39,479 bases of DNA from positions 1 through 39,479 of the forward strand of contig VXOI01000182.1 in the NCBI GenBank assembly GCA_009840175.1, in the 5' to 3' direction. Made by a program: the position numbers and the translations under genes. The notes below the pieces were generated by a model, which had not been told where the DNA came from, ran no database searches, and saw only the letters and a program-made list of their open reading frames with translations. This DNA comes from Chloroflexota bacterium. GTDB lineage: Bacteria; Chloroflexota; Dehalococcoidia; Lucifugimonadales; UBA3495. Positions 24,834-32,691 of the stretch are shown in pieces (positions within the stretch are counted from its first letter, which is position 1; each line of letters starts with the position of its first letter).

Positions 24834-24863
24834 ATCATAGGGGCGGGGCGATGGTGTGGTCAA
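24834..24863 (-). promoter_or_regulatory. Amidase operon promoter
   Basis: Minus strand TTGACC (24863-24858), 18-nt spacer, TATGAT (24839-24834). Its position decides the amidase start. Confidence 0.6.
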
Positions 24864-24921
24864 GGCGATAGAGAGAAGGGGATGCTTGAGGGAATGTTTA
24901 ACAGGCGCGAACCAACTGCGT

Positions 24922-25398
24922 TTACTGCGGAGTCTTCCCATTGCCGCCGTTTTCACGCTCGGCTAGACGCTCGGTGAGGAGTTCGATGGTGGCGAGAAGC
25001 TGTTTGCGTTCTTCGGCAGCTTGGGCACGTTCTTCGGCAGCTTGGGCACGTTCTTCGGTGAGCTGCTTCGCCAGCGCCTCACGGGCCTTTTCTGCGGCTT
25101 CCCGAGCTTTGCGCTCTCGTGTAATCATGACATAGCTCCAGAGTCCACCGCCGCCGCCGACTATGGCGGCATGCGTCATCATCTTGTTTAAAGCGTCAAG
25201 ACTGATGTACTGGGCAATCCCAGACGAATTGCAACCAGTGACACTAGCCAACTCTGGTGAGCATGACGTACTTGTAAAATACCAGACAGCCCACGTTAGG
25301 GCAATCGCGACGAGGGCGAGAAAGACCGGAAGGCGTAGTATTTCCCAAAGGTCGCGGAGTGTGAGCGCGCCGTAAACCGGCGGCTGGGATTCGGACAT
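24922..25398 (-). CDS. Membrane-anchored coiled-coil protein
   Basis: 158 residues: a short cytoplasmic start, one transmembrane helix (about 23-42, PVFLALVAIALTWAVWYF), a loop with two Cys (SCSPELASVTGC), a Gly-rich possible second helix (about 77-92), then a long charged coiled coil (about 95-150) with the repeat ERAQAAE in tandem. The end is glycine/asparagine-rich. No family recognised. The tandem repeat is also seen in DNA (25014-25055). GGAG lies 10 nt before the ATG. GC content is lower than in flanking genes. Confidence 0.65.
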   Translation of the reverse strand: MSESQPPVYGALTLRDLWEILRLPVFLALVAIALTWAVWYFTSTSCSPELASVTGCNSSGIAQYISLDALNKMMTHAAIVGGGGGLWSYVMITRERKAREAAEKAREALAKQLTEERAQAAEERAQAAEERKQLLATIELLTERLAERENGGNGKTPQ

Positions 25399-25434
25399 AT
25401 TGACATTGCTCCAAAGTCGTCGGGAAGAAACAGT

Positions 25435-26721
25435 TCAGCTCACAGCCTTGTCCTCCCGCAGCCGCTCCACGTCCTCCGCCGTGTAGCCCAGCCACTCCAG
25501 TATCTCGGCGGTGTGCTGGCCGAGCGCGGGGGACGGGGGCGCATGGGACAGCGGAGTGCCGCTGAACCGGGCGTAGGGGCCGACCATCCGCACCTTGCCT
25601 TCATTGGCATGGGTGAACTCGTCCACCAACCCGTTGGCCACCACCTGCGCGTCGTCGAACATCTCCTCAATGAAGCGCACTGGCCCGGCCGGGATGTTGC
25701 GCTCCTCCAGGATGCCCAGCCACTCTCCACTGGGCCTGCTGCGGAACAGGTCCTCGGCGCGACGTTCCAGGTCGCGGGTGTACTCCCGCGATTCCAGCTT
25801 GTTGGGATCCCAGCCGGGGGCCATGGACTCGTCGGTGAGGCCCAGGGTTTCCAGCAAACGCTCGCGCAGGGGCTGACTGAGGCAGCCGACGCCGATGGGC
25901 CCGTCGGCGGCCATGTAGACGCGGTAGTAGATGTTGCCGTGATGCTCGCGGCGTCGGCTGCCCGGCGACAGGTTCACCAGATCGTCGAAGGATGCGCCAG
26001 CCTCCCGCTGCTCGCTGATGTCCCGCAGCGTCTTTTCCCGCGTTTCCTTGTCCAGCTTTTCGACGTGCAGGAAGCGGGCGCCCATGAGGTTGAGGGCCTG
26101 ACCCAGCAGCGTCGTCTCGATCTTCTGGCCTCTGCCGGTGCGCTCCCGGGCAAAGAGGGCAGCGCTGACCGAGCCTGCCATGGCGATGCCCGACGCTGTG
26201 TCTATGAGCGGGCTGGACCAGACCCACGACGGCACATCGTCCACCGTTTTGGTCTCGGAGGCAATCATGCCGGTCATGGCCTGGATGATCATGTCGTAGC
26301 CGGGGCGGTGGGCGTCCGGGCCCCTTCGTCCGTAGGCGGTGAGCTCGCAGTAGACCAGCCGGGGATTGATGGCCGACAGCCTTTCATAATCCACGCCCAG
26401 CTTGACGGCTACATCGGGCCGGAAATTGACCAGTACCACGTCTATGTGCTGCACCAGCCGCGAGAGGATTTCCTGCGCTTCCGGTTTGGTGAGGTCGAGA
26501 GGCAGGCTGCGCTTGCCCCGGTTGTAAACCATGAAGGTGCGGCTTTCCGGCTTTGCAGAATCCGGGGGCGTAAACCGCTGGGTAAGACGCCACGGCTCGC
26601 CCCAGGGCGGCTCGATCTTGATGACGTCGGTCCCCTTCTCAGCCAGGATACGCCCGGCCAGCGGCCCGGCAATAATCTCGGTAAAGTCGGCCACCCTCAC
26701 GCCTTCCAACGGGCCTGACAT
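25435..26721 (-). CDS. CaiB/BaiF family CoA transferase
   Basis: 428-residue class III CoA transferase moving CoA between carboxylic acids. The N-terminal GVRVADFTEIIAGPLAGRILAEKGTDVIKIEPP block is diagnostic. The predicted catalytic Asp is Asp174 in SPLIDTASG. The C-terminal LGQHTAEILEWLGY is typical. ATG 26721 has GGAGG 9 nt upstream; an in-frame GTG at 26736 comes before that site. The gene shares orientation with the two hydrolases and the amidohydrolase upstream and could be part of a degradation pathway; the acid substrate is unknown. Confidence 0.93.
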   Translation of the reverse strand: MSGPLEGVRVADFTEIIAGPLAGRILAEKGTDVIKIEPPWGEPWRLTQRFTPPDSAKPESRTFMVYNRGKRSLPLDLTKPEAQEILSRLVQHIDVVLVNFRPDVAVKLGVDYERLSAINPRLVYCELTAYGRRGPDAHRPGYDMIIQAMTGMIASETKTVDDVPSWVWSSPLIDTASGIAMAGSVSAALFARERTGRGQKIETTLLGQALNLMGARFLHVEKLDKETREKTLRDISEQREAGASFDDLVNLSPGSRRREHHGNIYYRVYMAADGPIGVGCLSQPLRERLLETLGLTDESMAPGWDPNKLESREYTRDLERRAEDLFRSRPSGEWLGILEERNIPAGPVRFIEEMFDDAQVVANGLVDEFTHANEGKVRMVGPYARFSGTPLSHAPPSPALGQHTAEILEWLGYTAEDVERLREDKAVS

Positions 26722-26741
26722 CTTCCATACCTCCACGGAGG

Positions 26742-26820
26742 ATTAACCACGGAGAACACAGATCTCACAGAGACATTTGATTATATTTCCTCCGTGTTTT
26801 CTGTGCGCTCTGTGGTTAAT
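26742..26820. repeat. 79-bp palindromic repeat element
   Basis: An imperfect inverted repeat with ATTAACCAC (26742-26750) and GTGGTTAAT (26812-26820) at its ends, and further pairing of GGAGAACACAGA with the complement of TCTGTGCGCTCT. Such ACCACAGAG-type elements are dispersed in many bacterial genomes (general knowledge). Its right half runs into the end of the hydrolase gene at 26781. Confidence 0.7.
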
Positions 26821-27518
26821 AATTCGGCCAGAGCAGCGTTCACGTCGTCGGGACGCTCGCAGTGGGGGAAGTGGCCGGCGCGCTCCAGCTTGATGTAGCG
26901 GGAGCCGGGTACCGCTTCGTGGATTTCCAGCTCGTACTCGTCGGGCTGCATGGGGTCGTCAACGCCGCGCACCAAGGTCAGCGGGACCTTCAGCTTATGG
27001 ATGCGGTCGCGGGCGTCGAAGCGGTCTATGGTCAGCAGGTCGTTGTGCTGCGATATGGGGCCGACCTTCTTGTGGCACTCCATCAGCTCGTCGCACAGGT
27101 CTGGATCATCTACGAACAGCAGCATGTGCTCCATGGCGTCCAGCCACTTCTGCATCGGCTCCCCGCCCTTGGCGGCGTTCAGGCGGAAATCCAGGCTGCC
27201 CGGCGCCCGCTCCTTGGGGCGCATGGCCACGGTCATAAGCAGCAGTCCGTCCACTTCGTCGGGCCAGGTCAGCGCGTAGTCCAAAGCCACGCACGCGCCG
27301 AGGGTGAACCCGGCCAGCACCAGCCCGCCGGTGTGGCCCCGCTGATGGAGCCAGTCGCGCAGCCAGTGGGTATAGCCCGCCACGTCCTCGAAGGACTCGC
27401 CCTCCAGGTGGCCGGGCAGGTCCGGGGCCAGCGCGTCGGGAAAACGCTGCATCTGGTAGCGGTAGGACGCAGCGCACCCGCCCGCGCCGGGGCCATGAAT
27501 CAGGACTAGCTGGGGCAT
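26781..27518 (-). CDS. Alpha/beta hydrolase with altered nucleophile
   Basis: 245-residue alpha/beta-hydrolase fold protein. The oxyanion region HGPGAGG (8-14) and the acid and base candidates Asp187/Asp188 (GVDDP) and His216 (AGHFPH) are present. The nucleophile elbow reads GFTLG (70-74), with Thr72 (codon ACC) where Ser is usual, so activity is doubtful or altered. The last eleven residues, TTERTENTEEI, are encoded by the palindromic repeat 26742-26820, so the native C-terminus was probably replaced. The gene lies in a same-strand run with the CoA transferase. Substrate unknown. Confidence 0.85.
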   Translation of the reverse strand: MPQLVLIHGPGAGGCAASYRYQMQRFPDALAPDLPGHLEGESFEDVAGYTHWLRDWLHQRGHTGGLVLAGFTLGACVALDYALTWPDEVDGLLLMTVAMRPKERAPGSLDFRLNAAKGGEPMQKWLDAMEHMLLFVDDPDLCDELMECHKKVGPISQHNDLLTIDRFDARDRIHKLKVPLTLVRGVDDPMQPDEYELEIHEAVPGSRYIKLERAGHFPHCERPDDVNAALAELLTTERTENTEEI

Positions 27519-27541
27519 TTGTACCTCCGAGTTCCTTAACT

Positions 27542-27650
27542 CCCTCTCCCTTGAGGGAGAGGGCCGGGGTGAGGGTGAAATCTTTGCATCGGCAACAATT
27601 TCATTCCATAAGGGACGCCCTCACCCTAACCCTCTCCCGGAGGGAGAGGG
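27542..27650. repeat. CCCTCTCCC double-hairpin repeat
   Basis: Two hairpins, CCCTCTCCC-TTGA-GGGAGAGGG (27542-27563) and CCCTCTCCC-GGA-GGGAGAGGG (27630-27650), flank a 66-bp middle that carries GGGTGAGGGTG on one side and CACCCTAAC on the other. The whole is an inverted repeat between two genes of the same strand. Related single hairpins or halves occur at 17384, 29084, 34470, 36961, 37754 and 39082. Confidence 0.75.
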
Positions 27651-27659
27651 AATTTCTGT

Positions 27660-29039
27660 TCAGATTATCGGCCAGGGCGAGGGGAAGGACAGGCCAGTGC
27701 GGGCTAGCATACTCTCGCCAACGGCCTGCACCTCGGCGATGAGGGACTGCTCATCCACGAACAGCGGCGTGTGGTTCTCCACCACCACGCGGCCGTCAAC
27801 CAGGACGGTGTGGACGCTGCGCCCGTCGGCATTGTAGACCAGGCTGTTGACCGGGTTGAAGAGCGTGGCCCACTCGGCGCGTCGGGTGTCGTAGAGGGCG
27901 AGGTCGGCCTTCTTGCCCGGCTCGATGGAGCCGATTTCGTCGCCCAGTCCCAGCGCCCGCGCCCCGCCTATGGTCGCCAGCTCCAGCGCAGTCTCGGCGG
28001 TGATGGCGGTGGTGCTGCGGCGGGCATCCTTGTACAGCACGGCGATGAGGTACATGGCGCGGTTGGTCTCGATGAGGTTGGAGTTGTTGCCCGCGTCGGT
28101 GCCGATACCGACGGTAATGCCCGCATCCAGCATCTCCGGCAGCAGGCCCTCCGAGGTCATGCCGAAGCCGGACTTGACTGCTGCCGTGGGCACCGCCACC
28201 ACCTTCGTCCCGGTGCGGGCCAGCACGTCCACTTCCGACTGGTCCAGTCCCAGGCAGTGGGACATCACGACGTTCTCGCCGAGGACGCCGAGGCTTTCCA
28301 GGTATTGGGTGGGGCGCATTCCGTGGTCTCGCAGACATGACTCCACGTAGGCGCGGCTGTTGTTGAAGTGCAGGGTCAGCGAGACGCCGCTGTCGTCGGC
28401 CAGGCGCTTGGATTCTTGAAGCAGACGGGGTGTGGCGAAGTTGGGGCCGAAGGGCATGGCCCAGGCCCGAACCCGCCCGTCCAGAGCGCCGTCATAGTCG
28501 CGGATGGTACGCCCCACAATGGCGACGGCCTCGTCGGTGTCGTAGACCGGCAGGTTGACCGGGTTGGGCTGGTCGGTGACGTGAGCGCCGACGATGATGC
28601 GGCAGCCCGACTGCTCGTAGGCCCGCAAGCCAGCGTCGAGGAACTTAGTGCTGCCGGGGTCAATGAAGGTGGTCGTGCCGTACTTGAGCAGTTCGGTAAT
28701 GCCCAGCAAAGAGGTCAGGTATTCTTCCTCGGCGGTCATCTCGCCCTGCAACCGGAACACGTTGGGCAGATAGTCGGAGCCGAGGCTGTCGGGGAAGATG
28801 CCCCGGGTGGCGTGGGCGTAGCTTACGTGCATATGGCCGTTGACCAGGCCGGGCGCCACTACCATGCCGTCGGCATCTATAACCCGCTCGGCGGCAACGT
28901 CGGCCAGTTCCGCCGACCTGCCGACCTGCACGATACGACTGCCCTCGATTACCACCGCGCCGTCGCGTATGATGCGCCGATCATCGTCCATGGTGATGAT
29001 GTAGCGCGCGTTCTCGATTCTCAGCGAAGCGTCCGGCAT
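27660..29039 (-). CDS. Amidohydrolase, TRZ/ATZ-type
   Basis: 459-residue amidohydrolase of the guanine deaminase/chlorohydrolase-like group, which removes amino or chloro groups from ring compounds. Metal ligands: His69 and His71 (NGHMHVSYAH), His in LTLHFNN and MSHCLGL, and Asp in GIGTDAGNNS. The C-terminal GSIEPGKKADLALYD block is family-typical. The stop is ten bases from the repeat at 27542-27650. It lies between two alpha/beta hydrolase genes on the same strand. Substrate not predictable. Confidence 0.92.
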   Translation of the reverse strand: MPDASLRIENARYIITMDDDRRIIRDGAVVIEGSRIVQVGRSAELADVAAERVIDADGMVVAPGLVNGHMHVSYAHATRGIFPDSLGSDYLPNVFRLQGEMTAEEEYLTSLLGITELLKYGTTTFIDPGSTKFLDAGLRAYEQSGCRIIVGAHVTDQPNPVNLPVYDTDEAVAIVGRTIRDYDGALDGRVRAWAMPFGPNFATPRLLQESKRLADDSGVSLTLHFNNSRAYVESCLRDHGMRPTQYLESLGVLGENVVMSHCLGLDQSEVDVLARTGTKVVAVPTAAVKSGFGMTSEGLLPEMLDAGITVGIGTDAGNNSNLIETNRAMYLIAVLYKDARRSTTAITAETALELATIGGARALGLGDEIGSIEPGKKADLALYDTRRAEWATLFNPVNSLVYNADGRSVHTVLVDGRVVVENHTPLFVDEQSLIAEVQAVGESMLARTGLSFPSPWPII

Positions 29040-29083
29040 GGCGACCCCGGTGCTGTTGGATTTGTGCCGGTATTCTACAAAGA

Positions 29084-29109
29084 TTCCCTCTCCTTGAGGG
29101 GAGAGGGAA
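29084..29109 (-). terminator. Hairpin between hydrolase and amidohydrolase genes
   Basis: TTCCCTCTCC (29084-29093) and GGAGAGGGAA (29100-29109) form a perfect 10-bp stem, followed on the minus strand by TCTTTG. It belongs to the CCCTCTCCC repeat family and may act as a terminator. Confidence 0.5.
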
Positions 29110-29143
29110 TTGTGGTTCCCCGTGCGGGCGGCCTATTGGTAGA

Positions 29144-29938
29144 TTACAGGCGATCCAGGAAGCTGGCTACCGCAGCGTTGAACTCGTCGGGCTTCTCCAT
29201 CTGCGGGCTGTGGCCGCACTGGTCTATCACCGCCATTTGCGAGCCGGGGATGGAGTTGCGGAAAATCTCGCCGCATTCCAGGGGAATGATGGCGTCGTTG
29301 GCGCCCCAGACTATCAGCGTGCGGGCCTCCACCTTGGACAGGTAGTAAGGCAGGCTGGGGTTGTGCAGGTAGGGCTTCCAAGCCAGGCGGGACAGCATCT
29401 CGCGGTTGGAGTGGTCCACGGCGGCCTCTGCCGCGGTAAGCTCGCGGGTGAAGTGATCGTAGTTGGGCACCTGCTCCGGGTTGTGGAAGGCGAGTTGCAG
29501 GCGGGTGGCGCCGCCCACCATGAAGACCTCGGCGATTTCCGAGTTCTGGGGCCGGATGCCCGCGGCGTTGATGAGGATCAGCCCTTCGATGTCGCTGCCG
29601 CCCATGGCCGCCATCTCAGCGGCAATCCAGCCGCCGATGGAGTGGCCGGCCACCACGTAGTCGCTCAGTCCCAGGGCGTTGGCCAACTCCAGAGTGAAGT
29701 GGGCCACATCAGTGATGGAGTAGACCCACTCAGGGCGGGGAGTGCCGAAGAAACCGGGGTGGGACGGCGCGTAGACTGTACGCCGGTCGGCTATCGGGCC
29801 GCTGGTGGGGTCGAAGGTGCCGAACCCGCCGCCGCCGTGCAGGAAGAGAAGAGGAGGCCCGGATCCCCCGGAGAATACCTCGACAGGCGTTCCGGATACT
29901 TGTACGGTTGACTTGTTGCCCACTGCTGCCAGAGTCAT
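29144..29938 (-). CDS. Alpha/beta hydrolase
   Basis: 264-residue alpha/beta hydrolase with a complete triad: nucleophile Ser100 (GHSIGG), an acid in GANDAIIP, and His in CGHSPQMEKP; the oxyanion motif is LHGGGGFG (33-40). It resembles meta-cleavage-product (C-C bond) hydrolases and esterases of aromatic degradation, but this cannot be fixed from sequence. ATG 29938 is preferred (GAGG eight bases upstream); the frame extends to 30025, with residues unlike the family. Promoter at 30047-30075 gives a leader of about 100 nt. Confidence 0.9.
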   Translation of the reverse strand: MTLAAVGNKSTVQVSGTPVEVFSGGSGPPLLFLHGGGGFGTFDPTSGPIADRRTVYAPSHPGFFGTPRPEWVYSITDVAHFTLELANALGLSDYVVAGHSIGGWIAAEMAAMGGSDIEGLILINAAGIRPQNSEIAEVFMVGGATRLQLAFHNPEQVPNYDHFTRELTAAEAAVDHSNREMLSRLAWKPYLHNPSLPYYLSKVEARTLIVWGANDAIIPLECGEIFRNSIPGSQMAVIDQCGHSPQMEKPDEFNAAVASFLDRL

Positions 29939-30046
29939 TCCCTGTACCTCGCTTTCAGTGAGTGTCGCGCTCCTGCTGAAATCGGAGCGTGCGGAAGCGG
30001 CTGCATCTATTGCCGGATGCCGCAAGAAGGGCGCAAAAGCAATCCG

Positions 30047-30075
30047 ATTCTGTTACATAACCCGGTTAATGTCAA
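30047..30075 (-). promoter_or_regulatory. Promoter of the minus-strand hydrolase gene
   Basis: Minus strand perfect TTGACA (30075-30070), 17-nt spacer, CAGAAT (30052-30047). Confidence 0.6.
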
Positions 30076-30126
30076 GCTGAGAGGCAGCGCCATCGGGGCT
30101 GTCGCGCACTGGCAAATTCCCGCGGA

Positions 30127-30156
30127 TTGTGTTAGCGTCACAGGACGTGGTAAATT
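30127..30156 (+). promoter_or_regulatory. Possible promoter of the IscA-like gene
   Basis: TTGTGT (30127-30132), 18-nt spacer, TAAATT (30151-30156). Weak match, but well placed about 65 nt before ATG 30221. Confidence 0.3.
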
Positions 30157-30220
30157 TCGCGTATTCTGGCGCGGCCTGCGCCCTGGTCAGGTAACAAAAA
30201 AGAAGGAGCGCACTGGGATT

Positions 30221-30583
30221 ATGGAAGTAACGACGCTCGCTATCGAGAAGCTCAGGGAAGTTATGGAAGAACAGGGTGAGCAGGATGGCGCCCTGCGGGT
30301 CATCGCCCTCCCGGCGGAGACTGGCGGCCTCCAGTATATGCTGACCATGGAAAACGAGAGCCAGTCCGACGACACCGTGCTGAACCTGGAGGGCGTCAGG
30401 TTCCTGATGGACTCCGACAGCGCCCCCTTCCTGGAAGAGGCGACCATTGACTACGTCGAGAACTTCGGCGGGCAGGTCGGCTTCGTCATCAACAACCCGA
30501 TGTTCGCCCAGGCCGGCGGATGCGGCGGTGGCGGTTGCGGCGGCGGCTGTGGCTGCGGAGCAGGGGGCTGCGGCAGCCACTAG
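30221..30583 (+). CDS. IscA/HesB-like protein with Cys-rich tail
   Basis: 120-residue protein of the A-type iron-sulfur carrier fold (HesB/IscA/ErpA). The body matches the family (TTLAIEKLREVMEEQ, GGLQYMLTM, FLMDSDSAPFLEEATIDYVENFGG, FVINNPM). The first conserved Cys is missing: PAETGGLQY stands where GCSGLxY is usual. The C-terminus carries five Cys (101, 106, 110, 112, 117) in a glycine run, of which C110-G-C112 may correspond to the family's CxC. A cluster-carrier role is possible but altered. AAGGAG is 12 nt before ATG 30221. A strong terminator follows. Confidence 0.85.
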   Translation: MEVTTLAIEKLREVMEEQGEQDGALRVIALPAETGGLQYMLTMENESQSDDTVLNLEGVRFLMDSDSAPFLEEATIDYVENFGGQVGFVINNPMFAQAGGCGGGGCGGGCGCGAGGCGSH

Positions 30584-30618
30584 GTCGAACCGACAATCTG
30601 AAGAACACCCGAAAGCGC

Positions 30619-30645
30619 AGAGGCCCCGGGAGTGCCGGGGCCTCT
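30619..30645 (+). terminator. Terminator after the IscA-like gene
   Basis: A perfect 11-bp stem AGAGGCCCCGG/CCGGGGCCTCT with loop GAGTG, followed by CTTCGTCTTG. Confidence 0.75.
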
Positions 30646-30722
30646 CTTCGTCTTGACGCCCCAACACCCGCCCGCCGATAATCGCAGACACCCCACTCTG
30701 CCACCGCCACGCAGGAACGGCC

Positions 30723-32195
30723 ATGCTGACCATCTCCGTCAAAAACTTCGGTCCCATAGCAGAGGGTTCGGTGGACCTGAAGCCGCTGACCATCTTCGTC
30801 GGCCCCAGCAACACGGGAAAGTCGTACATGGCGACGGCAGTGTATGCGGTGATGCGGGCGGTAGAGGGTCGTCCGCAGGTGCCCTTTATACGCAATTTGC
30901 AAAGGCGTGGCATCCCGGTCTCTTTTAGTTATCCTGATCCTACGAAAGCATCAGATGAATTAGCCGATGCGGTACGGCTTTGGGTGAGCCAACAGGAAGG
31001 AAAAAGTTGGGACCCTGAAGAAGAACTCCCCGTTTCGACCATGTCCCCGAAGATCCGGGCGGCATTAGTAGACTCCACTAGACAGGTATTAGAAGCGGTT
31101 CGCGACGATGTGATTAGACAATTGGCCTATGGCTTCGGAGACACCTCTAATCTAGTAAACCGAATAGCCAGCCGCGAAGACTTCGTACTAGTGATTCATC
31201 GGGATGATCCTTTGTTGAATTTGGCGGTTGGGCTAATCGAAAGCAAGAGTGCGGAACCGAATTTCGACATTTCCCAAGCCTCAACTCCTTCCTATAAGAT
31301 TGAGAACTGGGGGGTAGACCACCATAAGGACCTGGAGACATTTCCCGGGCTGTATCACGACTTCTTCTTTATGGCTCGCATATTGACCGCCGAGTTTGCT
31401 CTTCGCGAGTTCGGTAAGAAAAGTTACTATTTGCCAGCTTCTCGCTCCGGCACTGTCCAAGCTCGAAGATTCCTTTCGTCGTCGCTTATCCGCCAGTCAT
31501 CTAACCCGGAGTCGGCGAGTATAAGCATCTCAGGCTTGCCTGGACCGAGCGCCGAATTTCTGAGCGATTTGATCAGTTTGGATGGTTGGGGGCGTCCGCC
31601 CCAAGACGAGCTAGACCAAGCAGTGAGTTTTATCGAAAGAAATGTCATGCACGGCCAGATTGACCTTGACCGGTCCCCGAGTCTGCCATTGCCGGAAATC
31701 GCCTACGAAACACCAATTGGTAAATTCACCATAGACCGGACCTCTTCAATGGTCTCCGAACTCGCTCCGTTTATCCTGTTCCTGAAATACCTCGTCAGCC
31801 CCGGCGACCTGCTCATCCTTGAAGAACCCGAGTCGCACCTGCACCCGGCGGCGCAGCGGAAGTTGGCGCGGGGGATCGTGCGGCTGGTTAACGCGGGGGT
31901 GAAGGTGCTGATAACGACCCACAGCGACATTTTCGTCAGCCAGATAAACAATTTGCTCCGGGCCAGCTACGCAAGCAAGCGCTGGCTCCGAGAGCATGGG
32001 TACGCTCCCGAGGACTGCATTCGCCACGACGATGTTTCCGCCTACCTCTTTCAAATCGATGAGGAAATAGGGGGTAGTCGGGTGAAAGAGTTAGAAATTC
32101 AGCGCGATGTTGGCATCGAAGACCCGCTATTTAGCCAAGTGATCCACGAACTCTACGAAGAGACCATCCTTGTGGAAAGGATTAAGCCAAAGTGA
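30723..32195 (+). CDS. ABC-type AAA ATPase, candidate defence gene
   Basis: 490-residue ATPase of the AAA_15/AAA_21 (OLD-like, SMC-related) type. Walker A GPSNTGKS (27-34), Walker B LLILEEPESHLHP (about 363-375), and the TTHSD switch are present; the signature-like region is SSMVSELAPF. No TOPRIM domain is present, unlike true OLD proteins. It overlaps the next gene by 4 nt (GTGA). The middle of the gene (about 30905-31790) is less GC-rich than both ends. The pair with a putative nuclease resembles two-gene phage-defence layouts; the exact system is not recognised. Confidence 0.85.
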   Translation: MLTISVKNFGPIAEGSVDLKPLTIFVGPSNTGKSYMATAVYAVMRAVEGRPQVPFIRNLQRRGIPVSFSYPDPTKASDELADAVRLWVSQQEGKSWDPEEELPVSTMSPKIRAALVDSTRQVLEAVRDDVIRQLAYGFGDTSNLVNRIASREDFVLVIHRDDPLLNLAVGLIESKSAEPNFDISQASTPSYKIENWGVDHHKDLETFPGLYHDFFFMARILTAEFALREFGKKSYYLPASRSGTVQARRFLSSSLIRQSSNPESASISISGLPGPSAEFLSDLISLDGWGRPPQDELDQAVSFIERNVMHGQIDLDRSPSLPLPEIAYETPIGKFTIDRTSSMVSELAPFILFLKYLVSPGDLLILEEPESHLHPAAQRKLARGIVRLVNAGVKVLITTHSDIFVSQINNLLRASYASKRWLREHGYAPEDCIRHDDVSAYLFQIDEEIGGSRVKELEIQRDVGIEDPLFSQVIHELYEETILVERIKPK

Positions 32196-32659
32196 CCCTG
32201 CCGGAATTTATCGGATGGATTCGTCAGGAGCACCCCTGTTGTATGGTGTCATCCGCTACCGAGAATAAATGTTCCTTAAGGCTCTCGAACTTCGCAGGCG
32301 ACTCTTTGGCCATTATCAGTGGCACGAGGTTTCAGAAAAATCACAATTTCGTGGGCAAGCTGGCTGACCGGATTATCTTCTCAGCGAAAAGTGGAGGATT
32401 CGTTTGTGTCGCTGAGCTGAAGAGTGGCAAGTGGAAGACCACGGATACCATTGAGCAGGTACGGAATGGGTTCAAGATCGCAGCGACACTACTATCAGGA
32501 ACAAAGGTAAATTCCTGGTATCCGCTGGTGCTCTCTAACACTGGCCCCAAACCAATAGACGTGAAAGTCATTCAAAAGGATACGATTGCTTTTCAGGGTG
32601 AGAGCCTGAGGCTACAACACCTCCACTGCAATGCCGAGTTGTCTCAAATTGTAAATTAG
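32192..32659 (+). CDS. Putative PD-(D/E)xK-like partner of the ATPase
   Basis: 155-residue protein, start GTG 32192 inside the stop of the ATPase gene. It has the layout of a restriction-endonuclease fold: Asp in KLADRIIF, then about ten residues later VAELKSGKW (E-x-K), then a helix TDTIEQVRNGFKIAATLL. This suggests a nuclease effector controlled by the ATPase. Homology has not been tested and other folds are possible. Low GC compared with neighbours. The GGT gene begins 32 nt later with a strong ribosome site. Confidence 0.65.
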   Translation: MTLPEFIGWIRQEHPCCMVSSATENKCSLRLSNFAGDSLAIISGTRFQKNHNFVGKLADRIIFSAKSGGFVCVAELKSGKWKTTDTIEQVRNGFKIAATLLSGTKVNSWYPLVLSNTGPKPIDVKVIQKDTIAFQGESLRLQHLHCNAELSQIVN

Positions 32660-32691
32660 CGAAGAAAACCCACCCCAAAGGAGGCACCCCG

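Noticed and set aside
30017-30220. N-terminal extension of the IscA-like protein
   Set aside because: The extra residues have no family match and the region carries promoters for both directions; ATG 30221 fits the family start.
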